Shown here one piece after another: positions 19,212 to 28,346 of a stretch of 64,000 nucleotides of DNA. The stretch is from Streptomyces lavendofoliae. Lineage in GTDB: Bacteria > Actinomycetota > Actinomycetes > Streptomycetales > Streptomycetaceae. How positions within the stretch are numbered: position 1 is the stretch's first letter; each line of letters starts with the position of its first letter. The notes beneath the pieces are model-generated. The model was not told the origin of the DNA, did no database searches, and worked only from the letters and a program-made list of their open reading frames with translations. The stretch is taken from assembly GCF_014649735.1 (NCBI RefSeq), contig NZ_BMTP01000004.1, positions 372,001 to 436,000 of the forward strand. Direction: 5' to 3'. The position numbers and the translations under genes were made by a program.

Positions 19212-22200
19212 ATGAGCTTGCACGGTCTGCTCGACGCCGTCGTCAAGGACCCCGCCCTCGCCGAAGCGGTCAAGGCCGCCGCCGACGGTCACCGGGCCCA
19301 CGTCGACCTGGTCGGCCCGCCCGCGGCCCGCCCCTTCGCGCTCGCCGCGCTGGCCAGGGAGGCCGGCCGCCCGGTGCTCGCCGTGACGGCGACCGGCCGG
19401 GAGGCGGAGGACCTGGCCGCCGCGCTGCGCACCCTGCTGGACCCGGACACCGTCGTGGAGTACCCGTCCTGGGAGACGCTGCCCCACGAGCGCCTCTCGC
19501 CCCGCTCCGACACCGTGGGCCGCCGCCTCGCCGTGCTGCGCCGCCTGGCGCACCCGTCGGCGGACGACCCGGCGACCGGCCCGGTCTCGGTCGTCGTGGC
19601 GCCCGTCCGCTCCGTGCTCCAGCCGCAGGTCAAGGGCCTGGGCGACCTGGAGCCCGTGTCGCTGCGCACGGGGCAGCAGGCGGACCTGAACGACATCGTG
19701 GCTGGCCTCGCCGCCGCCGCGTACGCGCGCGTGGAGCTGGTCGAGAAGCGCGGCGAGTTCGCGGTGCGCGGCGGGATCCTGGACGTGTTCCCGCCGACGG
19801 AGGAGCACCCGCTGCGCGTCGAGTTCTGGGGCGACGACGTCGAGGAGATCCGGTACTTCAAGGTCGCCGACCAGCGGTCCCTGGAGGTCGCCGAGCACGG
19901 CCTGTGGGCGCCGCCGTGCCGCGAGCTGCTGCTGACGGAGCCGGTCAAGGCGCGGGCGGCGGCACTCGCCGAGGCCCACCCGGAGCTGGGCGAACTGCTC
20001 GGCAAGATCGCCGAGGGCATCGCGGTGGAGGGCATGGAGTCCCTGGCCCCGGTCCTGGTCGACGACATGGAGCTGCTGCTCGACGTGCTGCCCAAGGGCT
20101 CCATGGCGGTGGTGTGCGACCCGGAGCGGGTACGCACCCGGGCGGCCGACCTGGTGGCCACCTCGCAGGAGTTCCTGCACGCCTCGTGGGCGGCGACCGC
20201 GAGCGGCGGCCAGGCGCCCATCGACGTCGGCGCCGCCTCGCTGTGGGGCATCGCCGACGTCCGGGACCGGGCGCGCGAGCTGGGCATGATGTGGTGGTCG
20301 GTGTCGCCGTTCGCGGCGGACGACGAGCTGGACGACGACACCCTCAAGCTGGGCATGCACGCCCCCGAGTCGTACCGGGGCGACACCGCCCGTGCCCTCG
20401 CCGACACCAAGGGCTGGCTGGCCGACGGCTGGCGCACGGTGTACGTCACGGAGGCGCACGGCCCGGCGGCCCGCACGGTCGAGGTGCTGGGCGGCGAGGG
20501 CATCGCCGCCCGCCTGGACGGCGACCTGAGGGACATCTCGCCGTCCGTGGTGCACGTGGCGTGCGGCTCGATCGAGTACGGGTTCGTCGACCCGGCGCTC
20601 AAGCTCGCCGTCCTCACCGAGACCGACCTGTCCGGCCAGAAGGCGGCCGGCAAGGACGGGCAGCGGATGCCGACGCGGCGCCGCAAGACGATCGACCCGC
20701 TCACCCTGGAGGCCGGGGACTACATCGTCCACGAGCAGCACGGCGTGGGCCGCTACATCGAGATGGTGCAGCGCACCGTGCAGGGCGCCACCCGCGAGTA
20801 CCTCCTCGTCGAGTACGCGCCCGCCAAGCGCGGCCAGCCCGGCGACCGCCTGTACATCCCGACCGACCAGCTGGAGCAGGTCACCAAGTACGTCGGCGGC
20901 GAGGCCCCGACCCTGCACCGGCTCGGCGGCGCCGACTGGACCAAGACCAAGGCGCGCGCCAAGAAGGCGGTCAAGGAGATCGCCGCCGACCTGATCAAGC
21001 TGTACAGCGCCCGCATGGCGGCGCCCGGCCACGCCTTCGGCCCGGACACCCCGTGGCAGCGGGAGCTGGAGGACGCCTTCCCGTACGCGGAGACCCCCGA
21101 CCAGCTGTCCACCATCGCCGAGGTGAAGGAGGACATGGAGAAGACGGTCCCGATGGACCGGCTGGTCTGCGGCGACGTCGGGTACGGCAAGACGGAGATC
21201 GCGGTGCGCGCCGCGTTCAAGGCGGTGCAGGACGGCAAGCAGGTCGCCGTCCTCGTCCCGACGACCCTCCTGGTGCAGCAGCACTTCGGCACGTTCTCCG
21301 AGCGGTACGCGCAGTTCCCGGTCGTCGTCCGCGCGCTGTCGCGCTTCCAGACGGACACGGAGGCGAAGGCGACGCTGGAGGGCCTGAAGGACGGCTCGGT
21401 CGACATCGTCATCGGTACGCACCGGCTGTTCTCGTCCGAGACCAAGTTCAAGGACCTGGGCCTGGTCGTCGTCGACGAGGAGCAGCGCTTCGGCGTCGAG
21501 CACAAGGAGCAGCTGAAGAAGCTGCGCGCGAACGTCGACGTGCTCACCATGTCCGCCACCCCCATCCCCCGTACGCTCGAAATGGCGGTGACCGGCATCC
21601 GGGAGATGTCGACGATCACCACGCCCCCGGAGGAGCGGCACCCGGTCCTCACCTTCGTCGGCCCGTACGAGGAGAAGCAGATCGGCGCGGCGATCCGCCG
21701 CGAGCTGCTGCGCGAGGGCCAGGTGTTCTACATCCACAACCGGGTGGAGTCCATCGACCGGGCGGCGGCCCGCCTGCGCGACATCGTGCCGGAGGCCCGC
21801 ATCGCGATCGCCCACGGGCAGATGTCCGAGCAGGCACTGGAGCAGGTCGTCGTCGACTTCTGGGAGAAGAAGTTCGACGTCCTGGTCTCGACGACGATCG
21901 TCGAGTCGGGCATCGACATCTCCAACGCCAACACCCTCATCGTCGAGCGCGGTGACAACTTCGGGTTGTCGCAGCTGCACCAGCTGCGCGGCCGGGTGGG
22001 CCGGGGCCGGGAGCGGGGGTACGCGTACTTCCTCTACCCGCCGGAGAAGCCGCTCACGGAGACCGCCCACGAGCGGCTCGCGACGATCGCCCAGCACACC
22101 GAGATGGGCGCCGGCATGTACGTCGCCATGAAGGACCTGGAGATCCGCGGCGCGGGCAACCTGCTGGGCGGCGAGCAGTCCGGCCACATCGCGGGCGTCG

Positions 22201-22742
22201 GTTTCGACCTGTACGTCCGCATGGTCGGCGAGGCGGTCGCCGACTACCGCGCATCCCTGGAGGGCGGCGTGGAGGAGGAGCCGCCACTGGAGGTCAAGAT
22301 CGAGCTCCCGGTCGACGCGCACGTCCCGCACGACTACGCGCCGGGCGAGCGGCTGCGCCTCCAGGCGTACCGGGCGATCGCCTCCGCCAACTCGGAGGAG
22401 GACATCAGGGCGGTGCGCGAGGAGCTCACCGACCGCTACGGCAAGCTCCCCGAGCCGGTGGAGAACCTCCTGCTGGTGGCCGGTCTGCGGATGCTGGCCC
22501 GCGCGTGCGGCGTCGGCGAGATCGTCCTCCAGGGCCCGAACGTCCGGTTCGCCCCCGTCGAGCTGCGGGAGTCGCAGGAGCTGCGCCTGAAGCGCCTCCA
22601 CCCCCGTACGGTGATCAAGGCACCGGCCCGCCAGATCCTGGTTCCCCGCCCGACCACGGGCAAGATCGGTGGCAAGCCGGTGGTGGGCCGTGAACTGCTG
22701 TCGTGGACGGGGGAGTTCCTGACGACGATCCTGGGGTCGTAG
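19212..22742 (+). CDS. mfd: Transcription-repair coupling factor
   Basis: ATP-dependent translocase that removes RNA polymerase stalled at lesions and recruits UvrA. The 1176-residue protein has an N-terminal UvrB-homology module, a CarD-like RNA polymerase interaction domain at about 500-600 (LEAGDYIVHEQHGVGRYIEM) and a RecG-like motor with Walker A GDVGYGKTE (about 653-661) and DEEQRFGV (about 755). It also has the TRG-type ending GRVGRGRERGYAYF and the C-terminal TRCF domain. ATG 19212 (MSLHGLL) is preferred over ATG 19200 since GGAAG sits 5 bp upstream and family members begin this way. Confidence 0.97.
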   Translation: MSLHGLLDAVVKDPALAEAVKAAADGHRAHVDLVGPPAARPFALAALAREAGRPVLAVTATGREAEDLAAALRTLLDPDTVVEYPSWETLPHERLSPRSDTVGRRLAVLRRLAHPSADDPATGPVSVVVAPVRSVLQPQVKGLGDLEPVSLRTGQQADLNDIVAGLAAAAYARVELVEKRGEFAVRGGILDVFPPTEEHPLRVEFWGDDVEEIRYFKVADQRSLEVAEHGLWAPPCRELLLTEPVKARAAALAEAHPELGELLGKIAEGIAVEGMESLAPVLVDDMELLLDVLPKGSMAVVCDPERVRTRAADLVATSQEFLHASWAATASGGQAPIDVGAASLWGIADVRDRARELGMMWWSVSPFAADDELDDDTLKLGMHAPESYRGDTARALADTKGWLADGWRTVYVTEAHGPAARTVEVLGGEGIAARLDGDLRDISPSVVHVACGSIEYGFVDPALKLAVLTETDLSGQKAAGKDGQRMPTRRRKTIDPLTLEAGDYIVHEQHGVGRYIEMVQRTVQGATREYLLVEYAPAKRGQPGDRLYIPTDQLEQVTKYVGGEAPTLHRLGGADWTKTKARAKKAVKEIAADLIKLYSARMAAPGHAFGPDTPWQRELEDAFPYAETPDQLSTIAEVKEDMEKTVPMDRLVCGDVGYGKTEIAVRAAFKAVQDGKQVAVLVPTTLLVQQHFGTFSERYAQFPVVVRALSRFQTDTEAKATLEGLKDGSVDIVIGTHRLFSSETKFKDLGLVVVDEEQRFGVEHKEQLKKLRANVDVLTMSATPIPRTLEMAVTGIREMSTITTPPEERHPVLTFVGPYEEKQIGAAIRRELLREGQVFYIHNRVESIDRAAARLRDIVPEARIAIAHGQMSEQALEQVVVDFWEKKFDVLVSTTIVESGIDISNANTLIVERGDNFGLSQLHQLRGRVGRGRERGYAYFLYPPEKPLTETAHERLATIAQHTEMGAGMYVAMKDLEIRGAGNLLGGEQSGHIAGVGFDLYVRMVGEAVADYRASLEGGVEEEPPLEVKIELPVDAHVPHDYAPGERLRLQAYRAIASANSEEDIRAVREELTDRYGKLPEPVENLLLVAGLRMLARACGVGEIVLQGPNVRFAPVELRESQELRLKRLHPRTVIKAPARQILVPRPTTGKIGGKPVVGRELLSWTGEFLTTILGS

Positions 22743-22756
22743 GGCCCCGGTGCACG

Positions 22757-22808
22757 GCACCGGACGGGGCGGCTTCCCTCGAAGGAGGGCCGCCGCCCCG
22801 GTGTCCGG
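22757..22808. terminator. Hairpin after mfd
   Basis: A GC-rich inverted repeat (ACGGGGCGGC near 22764 pairing with GCCGCCGCCCCGGTGT near 22788) separates mfd from the convergent GntR remnant. The stem is interrupted by bulges. Confidence 0.6.
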
Positions 22809-22810
22809 CG

Positions 22811-23209
22811 CTACGGGCCGTCGAGATCGATGACGAAGTCCACCACGGTGGTGTCACCCCGCCGCACGATCGGGTGCGCCACCTCGACGACGCGACCCGT
22901 GTCCGCGATGTGTCGGCACGTGTACCGCAGGACGGGGACGCCGGTGCCGATACGCAAAGTGGTCGCCTCGTCCGTGGTGGGCATCCCGCACACGAACGAC
23001 TCGGTGATCCGGCTGACCGTGATGCCGAGCGAGGACAACCGTGCTCGCGTCCCGCCGGGCCACGGCTCGTTGATCGGATCCGCGACAGGAGTCCCGGCGA
23101 CGCTTCCCCGGTGTGGACCAGCCCGGCGAACATCCCCGCCCTCGGTCACGAGGACGACCGCTGTCGCCGCCTCGCCGAATACCTGGCCCGGCCTTCCCGG
23201 CGTCGGCAC
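22811..23209 (-). pseudogene. Truncated GntR-family regulator (UTRA domain only)
   Basis: The last about 95 codons read as a ligand-binding UTRA domain: DPINEPWPGGTRARLSSLGI, then MPTTDEATTLRIGTGVPVLR, GRVVEVAHPIV and VVDFVIDLD. The N-terminal winged-helix DNA-binding domain (normally about 70 residues) is missing, and the codons before about 23095 do not resemble the family. A full member is about 240-260 residues; this frame offers at most 132. It ends at the mfd terminator and is divergent from the condensation-domain gene, suggesting that insertion or deletion upstream removed the HTH. It should no longer bind DNA. Confidence 0.7.
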
Positions 23210-23298
23210 GGTGCGCTTCGGAGCACGCCCGTATCCGTTCGCCGTGCGGCGGCGTTGGCAGAGGGGCGTTTTGATGGCGGACGGCGGGAGAGGGCGGC

Positions 23299-24675
23299 AT
23301 GCTGCAGGTCTCGGTCGAGGACACGGAGATCCGGCCCGGGGAGGCGCACCGGTGGTACCTCGTGCCGGTGTCCGGTGACGGACCGCCGGTCGTGCGGCGG
23401 ATGGCGGGCTACAACCAGGCGAAACACTTCACCGTCGCTCAGCACGCGCGGAGCCTGAACGAGCCGGTCCGCTCCTACGTCGCCGCGACGTTCGAGATCA
23501 CCGGGCCGGTGGACCTGGACGCCCTCGAAGACGCCCTGCTCCATCTGGTACGCCGCCACGAGGTGCTCCGCGCGTACTACGAGCCGCTCGGCGAGGACCT
23601 GTCCTGCGAGATCCTCGCCCCCGGCGAGGTCGCCCTCAAGCATGTCGAGTCAGGCCGGCTGGAGGCGCCGCGGGTCGGTGCCCACCTGCACCAGGCGTTC
23701 CGGGAGGTGGAAACCCTCTCCTGGCCACTGATCGCCATGGGCGCGGTGGTTCGGGACGACTCGGCCACGGTGTGGTTCTCGTGCGACCACCTGGTCACCG
23801 ACGGATTGTCCACCGCCATCGCCGTCAACGACATCGCCGGCGCCTACCGGGCTCTCACAGCCGGCGAGGCCCTCACACACGTGGAGGCGGGCAGCTACCT
23901 GGAGTTCAGCCGGAGCCAGCGCCGCAGGAACCAGGACCTGCACGCCGACGACCCGCGACTGGACTACTGGCGGGACTTCATCCGGCGCAGCGGCGGCCTG
24001 TTCCCACGCTTCCCCCTCGATCTCGGCACCGAGCCCGGCAGGTTGTACGCCCCGGTCACCACCACGGAGCGGCTCCTGGACGCACCGGGCGTCGAGGCGT
24101 TCGAGGCGGCGTGCAGGGCCCGTGGCGGGAGGCTGTCGATGGGGCTGCTCGCCGCACTGGCCACCGCAGTACGGGCGGAGGGAGGGCCTGCGGTATACCG
24201 GGGTCTCGTGCCGGTCAACGAGCGGGGCAGGGGCGTCTACGAGCAGTCCATGGGTTGGTTCATCAACACCCTCCCCATCGAGTTCGCCGTGGGGAGGGCT
24301 GAGGAATTCGCCGACACCCTGGCTGCCGCCCAGACCGCGTACGCACACATGCAGGCCCATGCCGGGCCGCACTTCGTACAGGCCTGGCGGCTGCTGGCCC
24401 CGGCCGAGTACGCCAGGTTGCACTACTGGCCGCATGCGGTGAACTTCTACTCGTACATCGACTTCCGGCGGATGCCCGGCGCCGCACACCACGCCGGGCA
24501 GCGGGCCCGAATGCATGTGTGGGTGTCCGGGTGCAATGGCATCCTCCACTGGTTCCACCGGACCCAGGACGGCCTCCACGTCAACAGCATCCACGTCGAC
24601 ACCCCGCAGGCCCGCACCACCCAAGAGGCCCTGCTCCGCACCCTCGCCCGCACCGTCACCACGGCCTCGCGGTAG
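23299..24675 (+). CDS. Stand-alone condensation-domain acyltransferase-like protein
   Basis: 458 residues over almost the whole length resemble an NRPS condensation (C) domain. DLDALEDALLHLVRRHEVLRA (about 73-93) matches the C1 region. SCDHLVTDGLS holds the active-site motif with His 164 and Asp 168, but the first His of HHxxxDG is Asp 163. There are also RGLVPVNERG and a QSMGWFINTLPI segment. No adenylation or carrier domain is attached or nearby. It may join an acyl or aminoacyl group carried by a protein encoded elsewhere, as PapA-type enzymes do. ATG 23299 has GGGAGAGGG upstream. It is flanked by a regulator remnant and a nuclease-like lipoprotein, and looks like an accessory insertion. 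Confidence 0.82.
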   Translation: MLQVSVEDTEIRPGEAHRWYLVPVSGDGPPVVRRMAGYNQAKHFTVAQHARSLNEPVRSYVAATFEITGPVDLDALEDALLHLVRRHEVLRAYYEPLGEDLSCEILAPGEVALKHVESGRLEAPRVGAHLHQAFREVETLSWPLIAMGAVVRDDSATVWFSCDHLVTDGLSTAIAVNDIAGAYRALTAGEALTHVEAGSYLEFSRSQRRRNQDLHADDPRLDYWRDFIRRSGGLFPRFPLDLGTEPGRLYAPVTTTERLLDAPGVEAFEAACRARGGRLSMGLLAALATAVRAEGGPAVYRGLVPVNERGRGVYEQSMGWFINTLPIEFAVGRAEEFADTLAAAQTAYAHMQAHAGPHFVQAWRLLAPAEYARLHYWPHAVNFYSYIDFRRMPGAAHHAGQRARMHVWVSGCNGILHWFHRTQDGLHVNSIHVDTPQARTTQEALLRTLARTVTTASR

Positions 24676-24865
24676 CGCGCGGACGGCCCTACGGCCGGCC
24701 GGCTCGTTGGCGTGGCCCGCTGCGTGGCCCGCTCCCCTCGCAGGCGTACGACACGGGGTCGTCTCCCCGGCCGCCGTCCGGCTCGCCGTCCTGGGCAGCG
24801 GGCTGCTGCCGGCCGAGAACACCCTGGGGGTGGGGAAAGTACGGGCGCCCGCCTAACATGCACGG

Positions 24866-25606
24866 ATGCGTGCGCCCCGGAACATCCTGCTGCCGGCCCT
24901 CGCCGTCCTCCTGGCCGTCGGATGCGACGTCCTTCCGGAGGAGAACCCCTCCTCCGGGCCCCCGGCACGCACCGGCGCGGCCGCTCCGCTGGACAACCCG
25001 GACGGTACGAAGCCGGGCCTCGCGCCCCTCACCTCGGACACCGACCGGGCCGAGGCGCGGCGGGTCCTCGAAGCGCTCACCGTGAAGGGACGCGGGCCGA
25101 AGACCGGTTACGACCGGGACGAGTTCGGCTACGCCTGGATGGACACCGCCGACGGCGTACCGCTGGCGCGGAACGGCTGTGACACGCGGAACGACTTGCT
25201 GAAACGCGATGGCCGGGAGATCAGGTTCCGTACCGGATCGGACTGCGTGGTCGTGGCGATGACCCTGCACGACCCGTACACCGGCAAGGACATCGCCTGG
25301 AAGAAGGCGGAGGCGGTACAGGTGCAGGTGGACCACGTCGTCCCGCTGTCGTACAGCTGGCAGATGGGGTCCTCCCGCTGGCCGGAGCCCAAGCGGGAGC
25401 AGTTCGCCAACGATCCGCTGAACCTGCTGCCGGTGGACGGCCCGACGAACAGTCGCAAGGGCGACTCCGGCCCCGCGTCCTGGCTGCCGCCGGACAAGGG
25501 GATTCGCTGTGCGTATGTGGTGCGGTTCGCGCAGGTGGCGGTGAAGTACCGGCTGCCGGTGGCCGCGGCGGACAAGCGCACCATGCGTGCGCAGTGCGGT
25601 GGTTGA
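24866..25606 (+). CDS. Secreted HNH-family nuclease-like lipoprotein
   Basis: 246 residues. Positively charged start, hydrophobic stretch and lipobox LLAVGCD (Cys about 20) predict a membrane-anchored lipoprotein on the outer face. Residues 60-240 match the Streptomyces DUF1524/HNH secreted nuclease group: GYDRDEFG, NGCDTRNDLL, VDHVVPLSYSW (HNH His), NDPLNLLPVDGPTNSRKGD (HNH Asn) and SWLPP. Four cysteines may form disulfides. It probably degrades extracellular nucleic acid, though substrate is unknown. TAACAT 10 bp before ATG 24866 could be a -10 box, which would make the message nearly leaderless. Confidence 0.85.
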   Translation: MRAPRNILLPALAVLLAVGCDVLPEENPSSGPPARTGAAAPLDNPDGTKPGLAPLTSDTDRAEARRVLEALTVKGRGPKTGYDRDEFGYAWMDTADGVPLARNGCDTRNDLLKRDGREIRFRTGSDCVVVAMTLHDPYTGKDIAWKKAEAVQVQVDHVVPLSYSWQMGSSRWPEPKREQFANDPLNLLPVDGPTNSRKGDSGPASWLPPDKGIRCAYVVRFAQVAVKYRLPVAAADKRTMRAQCGG

Positions 25607-25658
25607 GCCGCGGCGAAAATGGGTTGGGCCCGCCGGAGGGGCTGTTTAGCCTGCCCGG

Positions 25659-26405
25659 ATGGAACTGCGCATAACGACGCTCGCCGAACGCCCCGAACTC
25701 CAGGGCCCCATGTGGCAGATGGCGGACCTGTGGCCCGCGTTCATGCTTCACGACCCGATCGGTTGGGCGAACATCGGGCGGATCGTCGCCGAGCTGCCCG
25801 AGTACGTGTTGGTGGCCACCGACTCCGAAGGGGCGGTGGTGGCCCGGGCGTTCAGCGTTCCGTTCCAGCTGCGGGCGGAGGGGCGTGGTGAGCTGCCGGC
25901 GACCGGCTGGGACCAGGTGCTGCTATGGGCGTTCTCGGACCGGAGGCACGGGCGCATCGCCGACACGGTGAGCGCCATCGAGGTCGCCGTCGACGCCCGC
26001 GTACAGGGCAGGGGCGTGTCGGCCCGGATGCTGGCCGCCATGCGGGACAACGCGCGGCGGCTGGGCTTCCGGGAGGTCGTCGCGCCGGTCCGGCCCAGCG
26101 GCAAGCACCTGGAGCCGGGTGTGCCGATGGGGGAGTACGCCTTCCGTACGCGGGAGGAGGACGGGCTGCCGCACGATCCGTGGCTGCGCGTCCACGTCCG
26201 CGCGGGCGGGGTCGTGGAGGCGGTGGCGCCCGTGTCCATGACGATCGCGCACTCGGTGGAGCGCTGGCGGGAGTGGACCGGGCTGCCGTTCGACACGGAC
26301 GGTCCGGTGCAGGTGGAGGGCGCGTTGGTACCGGTGCGGTGCGAGGCGTCGAGCGGGTACGCCGTGTACGTCGAGCCCAATGTGTGGGTGCGCCACCGGC
26401 TGTAG
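25659..26405 (+). CDS. GNAT-fold N-acetyltransferase-like protein
   Basis: 248 residues. The core VSAIEVAVDARVQGRGVSARMLAAMRDNARRLGFREVVAPVRPS (about 108-150) is the acetyl-CoA-binding motif A of GNAT enzymes, with QGRGVS in the pyrophosphate-loop position. The N-terminus is divergent, and the C-terminus adds about 60 residues of beta-rich sequence. The substrate is unknown. It starts 52 bp after the nuclease-like lipoprotein gene on the same strand and is followed by a strong bidirectional terminator. Confidence 0.83.
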   Translation: MELRITTLAERPELQGPMWQMADLWPAFMLHDPIGWANIGRIVAELPEYVLVATDSEGAVVARAFSVPFQLRAEGRGELPATGWDQVLLWAFSDRRHGRIADTVSAIEVAVDARVQGRGVSARMLAAMRDNARRLGFREVVAPVRPSGKHLEPGVPMGEYAFRTREEDGLPHDPWLRVHVRAGGVVEAVAPVSMTIAHSVERWREWTGLPFDTDGPVQVEGALVPVRCEASSGYAVYVEPNVWVRHRL

Positions 26406-26426
26406 GCGCATCGGGTCCCGTGGACG

Positions 26427-26480
26427 CACGGGGGAGCCGGACAGGCCGCCCCCTCCGACGGTCCGTCCGGCTCCCCCGTG
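26427..26480. terminator. Strong bidirectional terminator
   Basis: A perfect 16-bp stem, CACGGGGGAGCCGGAC (26427-26442) with GTCCGGCTCCCCCGTG (26465-26480), lies between the convergent acetyltransferase and lipoprotein genes. Confidence 0.85.
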
Positions 26481-26505
26481 CCCCCCGTGCCCCCCGTGGG
26501 CCTCG

Positions 26506-27276
26506 TTACTCCGCCCCGAGCTCGTCGAGGTCGAGTACGTCCTCGGCGGCCGGCTTCTTCGCCGGGACCGGCTTGTCGTAGTCCTTGAAGGACATGGTCC
26601 CGGGCTCCTTGCCTCCCTTCTGCTCGATCTTCAGCAGGTACGGCTCGCCCTCCGCGGCGACGTAGATCTTGTACGTGGCGTCGCCGTCCTTCTCGGTGAG
26701 CGTCAGCGCCTTCTCGCCGTTGACGGTGGTCTCCTCGCCCCGCTCGGCGACGTTGATGCCCGTCTCGAACTCGGCCAGCAGCGTGTCCAGTTCGCACATC
26801 TCCAGGCCGTCCTTGAACTCCGGGTCCGTGGTGTCGCTCTTCACCCACCGGCCCTTGAGCATCTTCAGGACCGCTTCCGTCTCCTCCGGCGATCCGCCCT
26901 TGTTCTGTTCACGCAGGAAGGACTCGTCGAAGCGCATGTAGGCGAGCTTGCCGTCCCTGATGAGCTCCATGGTTCCGGTGGAACCCATGGTTATGGTCCC
27001 GGCGCACTGCCCCTTGGTGTCGAGGGCCATGAAGGCCCTGATCTGGCCGTCGGCGGTCTTGAGGTTCGCGTCGAGGGTGAGGGAGTCGGCCGTCTTGGTG
27101 GCCTTGATGGCCTTGTTGGCGATCTGCGGGCCGGACAGTCCGGGGAACGGGCCGGCGTCCTTCGCCTGGCCACCGGAGGAGCCGGACGGGCCGCAGGCCG
27201 TGAGGGCGAGGGCGGCGGCGGCGCAGAGGGCGGCCAGGGCGGAGCGCTTGAGGGTGCGGGGGACGGTGGAAGACAT
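26506..27276 (-). CDS. Secreted lipoprotein of unknown function (LppX/LolA-like fold possible)
   Basis: 256 residues. MSSTVPRTLKRSALAALCAAAALALTACG is a signal peptide with lipobox LTAC (Cys about 28). The mature part has a repeated beta-strand pattern (LTLDANLKTADGQIRAFMALD, GTMELIRDGKLAYMRFDE, KALTLTEKDGDATYKIYVA). That pattern resembles mycobacterial LppX/LprG-type lipid-binding lipoproteins, though identity is low. Two further Cys residues may pair. ATG 27276 has GGAGAAAG about 10 bp upstream. The gene follows the DUF4190/DUF4352 gene on the same strand, 179 bp apart across a 9-bp minisatellite. Confidence 0.85.
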   Translation of the reverse strand: MSSTVPRTLKRSALAALCAAAALALTACGPSGSSGGQAKDAGPFPGLSGPQIANKAIKATKTADSLTLDANLKTADGQIRAFMALDTKGQCAGTITMGSTGTMELIRDGKLAYMRFDESFLREQNKGGSPEETEAVLKMLKGRWVKSDTTDPEFKDGLEMCELDTLLAEFETGINVAERGEETTVNGEKALTLTEKDGDATYKIYVAAEGEPYLLKIEQKGGKEPGTMSFKDYDKPVPAKKPAAEDVLDLDELGAE

Positions 27277-27364
27277 GGGAGTGCTTTCTCCGGGTGAGGG
27301 GAGCGGGGAGCTGACGGGGAAGGCCGGGGGGCCGGGCGCCGGGGTGCCCGGGGGCCGGAGGTTC

Positions 27365-27422
27365 GGGAAGACGGGGAGGACGGGGAGGACGGGGAGGACG
27401 GGGAGGACGGGGAAGACGGGGA
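27365..27422. repeat. 9-bp minisatellite (acggggagg)
   Basis: The unit ACGGGGAGG, with an AAG variant at the outer copies, is repeated about six times head to tail between two leftward genes. It lies outside the chosen reading frames; an open frame across it would read PVLPVLPVL on the minus strand. Confidence 0.8.
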
Positions 27423-27455
27423 AGGGGAGGGGCCTGGCGCGCGGGGTGGGGACGG

Positions 27456-28346
27456 TCAGAGCTTCAGGTCCCACTGGGCGGCGTCGTAGTCGAAGCCGGG
27501 GGTGACCTCGACGGTCAGCGACCCGGCGTCGGCGGGGGCGTCGAAGGCGTACTTCACGGTGGCCTTCTTGCCGGGCAGGACGCTGCCGGTGAATCCGGTG
27601 CCGTACGTCTCGCCGTCGAAGATCTCCTCGGCGGTGACCCCGTTCTCACCGGCGCGGGCCCCGACGGTGAGGCCGTCGGTGGAGAACTTCTCCTTGCCGG
27701 CGTTCTCGACGGTGATCGTCACCTCGTACACCTTGTTGCCCTCGGTGTGGCCGATCGCGAACTCGCCCGCCTTGACGGACGTGGCCGCGGAGACGGTCAC
27801 CTGGAGGTCGTCGTCGTAGACCGAGGTGTCGCCGGCGGCCAGGGGCTCGCCCTTGTCGGCCTTCCCGGTGGCGCCGGCGGCGGGGGCGCCGCTCCCGCCG
27901 GCGGCCGGGTCCTTCGGGGCCGTGCTGCTCGATGCCTTGGTGGCTTCTTCGTTCACCGCGTCGTCCACGACCTTGTAGAGGAGGACCGCGCCGACGACCG
28001 ACAGGATCATCGCGATCAGGCCGAGGACCGCGCCGGCCGTCGTGGCGCCCTTGTTGGTGGCCTCCCCGCGCTTGACGCGGCCCCGGCCGACGAGGCCGAG
28101 GACGAGGGCGATGAGGCCGAGGACGCCGGCCAGCCAGAACATCAGCGGCACGACGCCCGCCAGGGCGCCCAGGATGCCGAGGATCAGTGCCGCCGTGCCC
28201 AGTCCGTTGCGTGCGGGCCGCGACGGCTGCTGGTGGACCGGGGCGCCGTACTGGCCGGGGTCCCCGTACTGGCCGGGGTCCCCGTACTGGCCGGTGCCGG
28301 GGTAGGGCTGCGTGCCGTGCTGGGGCTGCTGCGAGAAGTCGGACAT
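27456..28346 (-). CDS. DUF4190/DUF4352 membrane-anchored protein
   Basis: 296 residues. An N-terminal cytoplasmic Gln/Tyr/Gly-rich stretch with YGDPGQ repeats is followed by two to three membrane helices (about 47-120; TAALILGILGALAGVVPLMFWLAGVLGLIALVLG is typical DUF4190). A Lys/Ala/Gly-rich linker leads to an extracytoplasmic immunoglobulin-like DUF4352 domain (about 175-296; VYEVTITVENAGKEKFSTDGL). Its function is unknown; such proteins are common in the Streptomyces envelope. ATG 28346 has GGAGGG 7 bp upstream. It is divergent from the methylase gene across 173 bp. Confidence 0.88.
   Translation of the reverse strand: MSDFSQQPQHGTQPYPGTGQYGDPGQYGDPGQYGAPVHQQPSRPARNGLGTAALILGILGALAGVVPLMFWLAGVLGLIALVLGLVGRGRVKRGEATNKGATTAGAVLGLIAMILSVVGAVLLYKVVDDAVNEEATKASSSTAPKDPAAGGSGAPAAGATGKADKGEPLAAGDTSVYDDDLQVTVSAATSVKAGEFAIGHTEGNKVYEVTITVENAGKEKFSTDGLTVGARAGENGVTAEEIFDGETYGTGFTGSVLPGKKATVKYAFDAPADAGSLTVEVTPGFDYDAAQWDLKL
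28248..28301 (-). repeat. 18-bp coding tandem repeat (three copies)
   Basis: GTACTGGCCGGGGTCCCC repeats at 28248, 28266 and 28284 (the third diverges at its end). It encodes the YGDPGQ repeats of the DUF4190 protein. Confidence 0.85.

Noticed and set aside
17304..22760. 1818-residue open frame on the minus strand across mfd
   Set aside because: Only its C-terminal 481 residues (17304-18749) show membrane-protein character and family motifs. The rest is an antisense shadow of mfd created by high GC at third positions.
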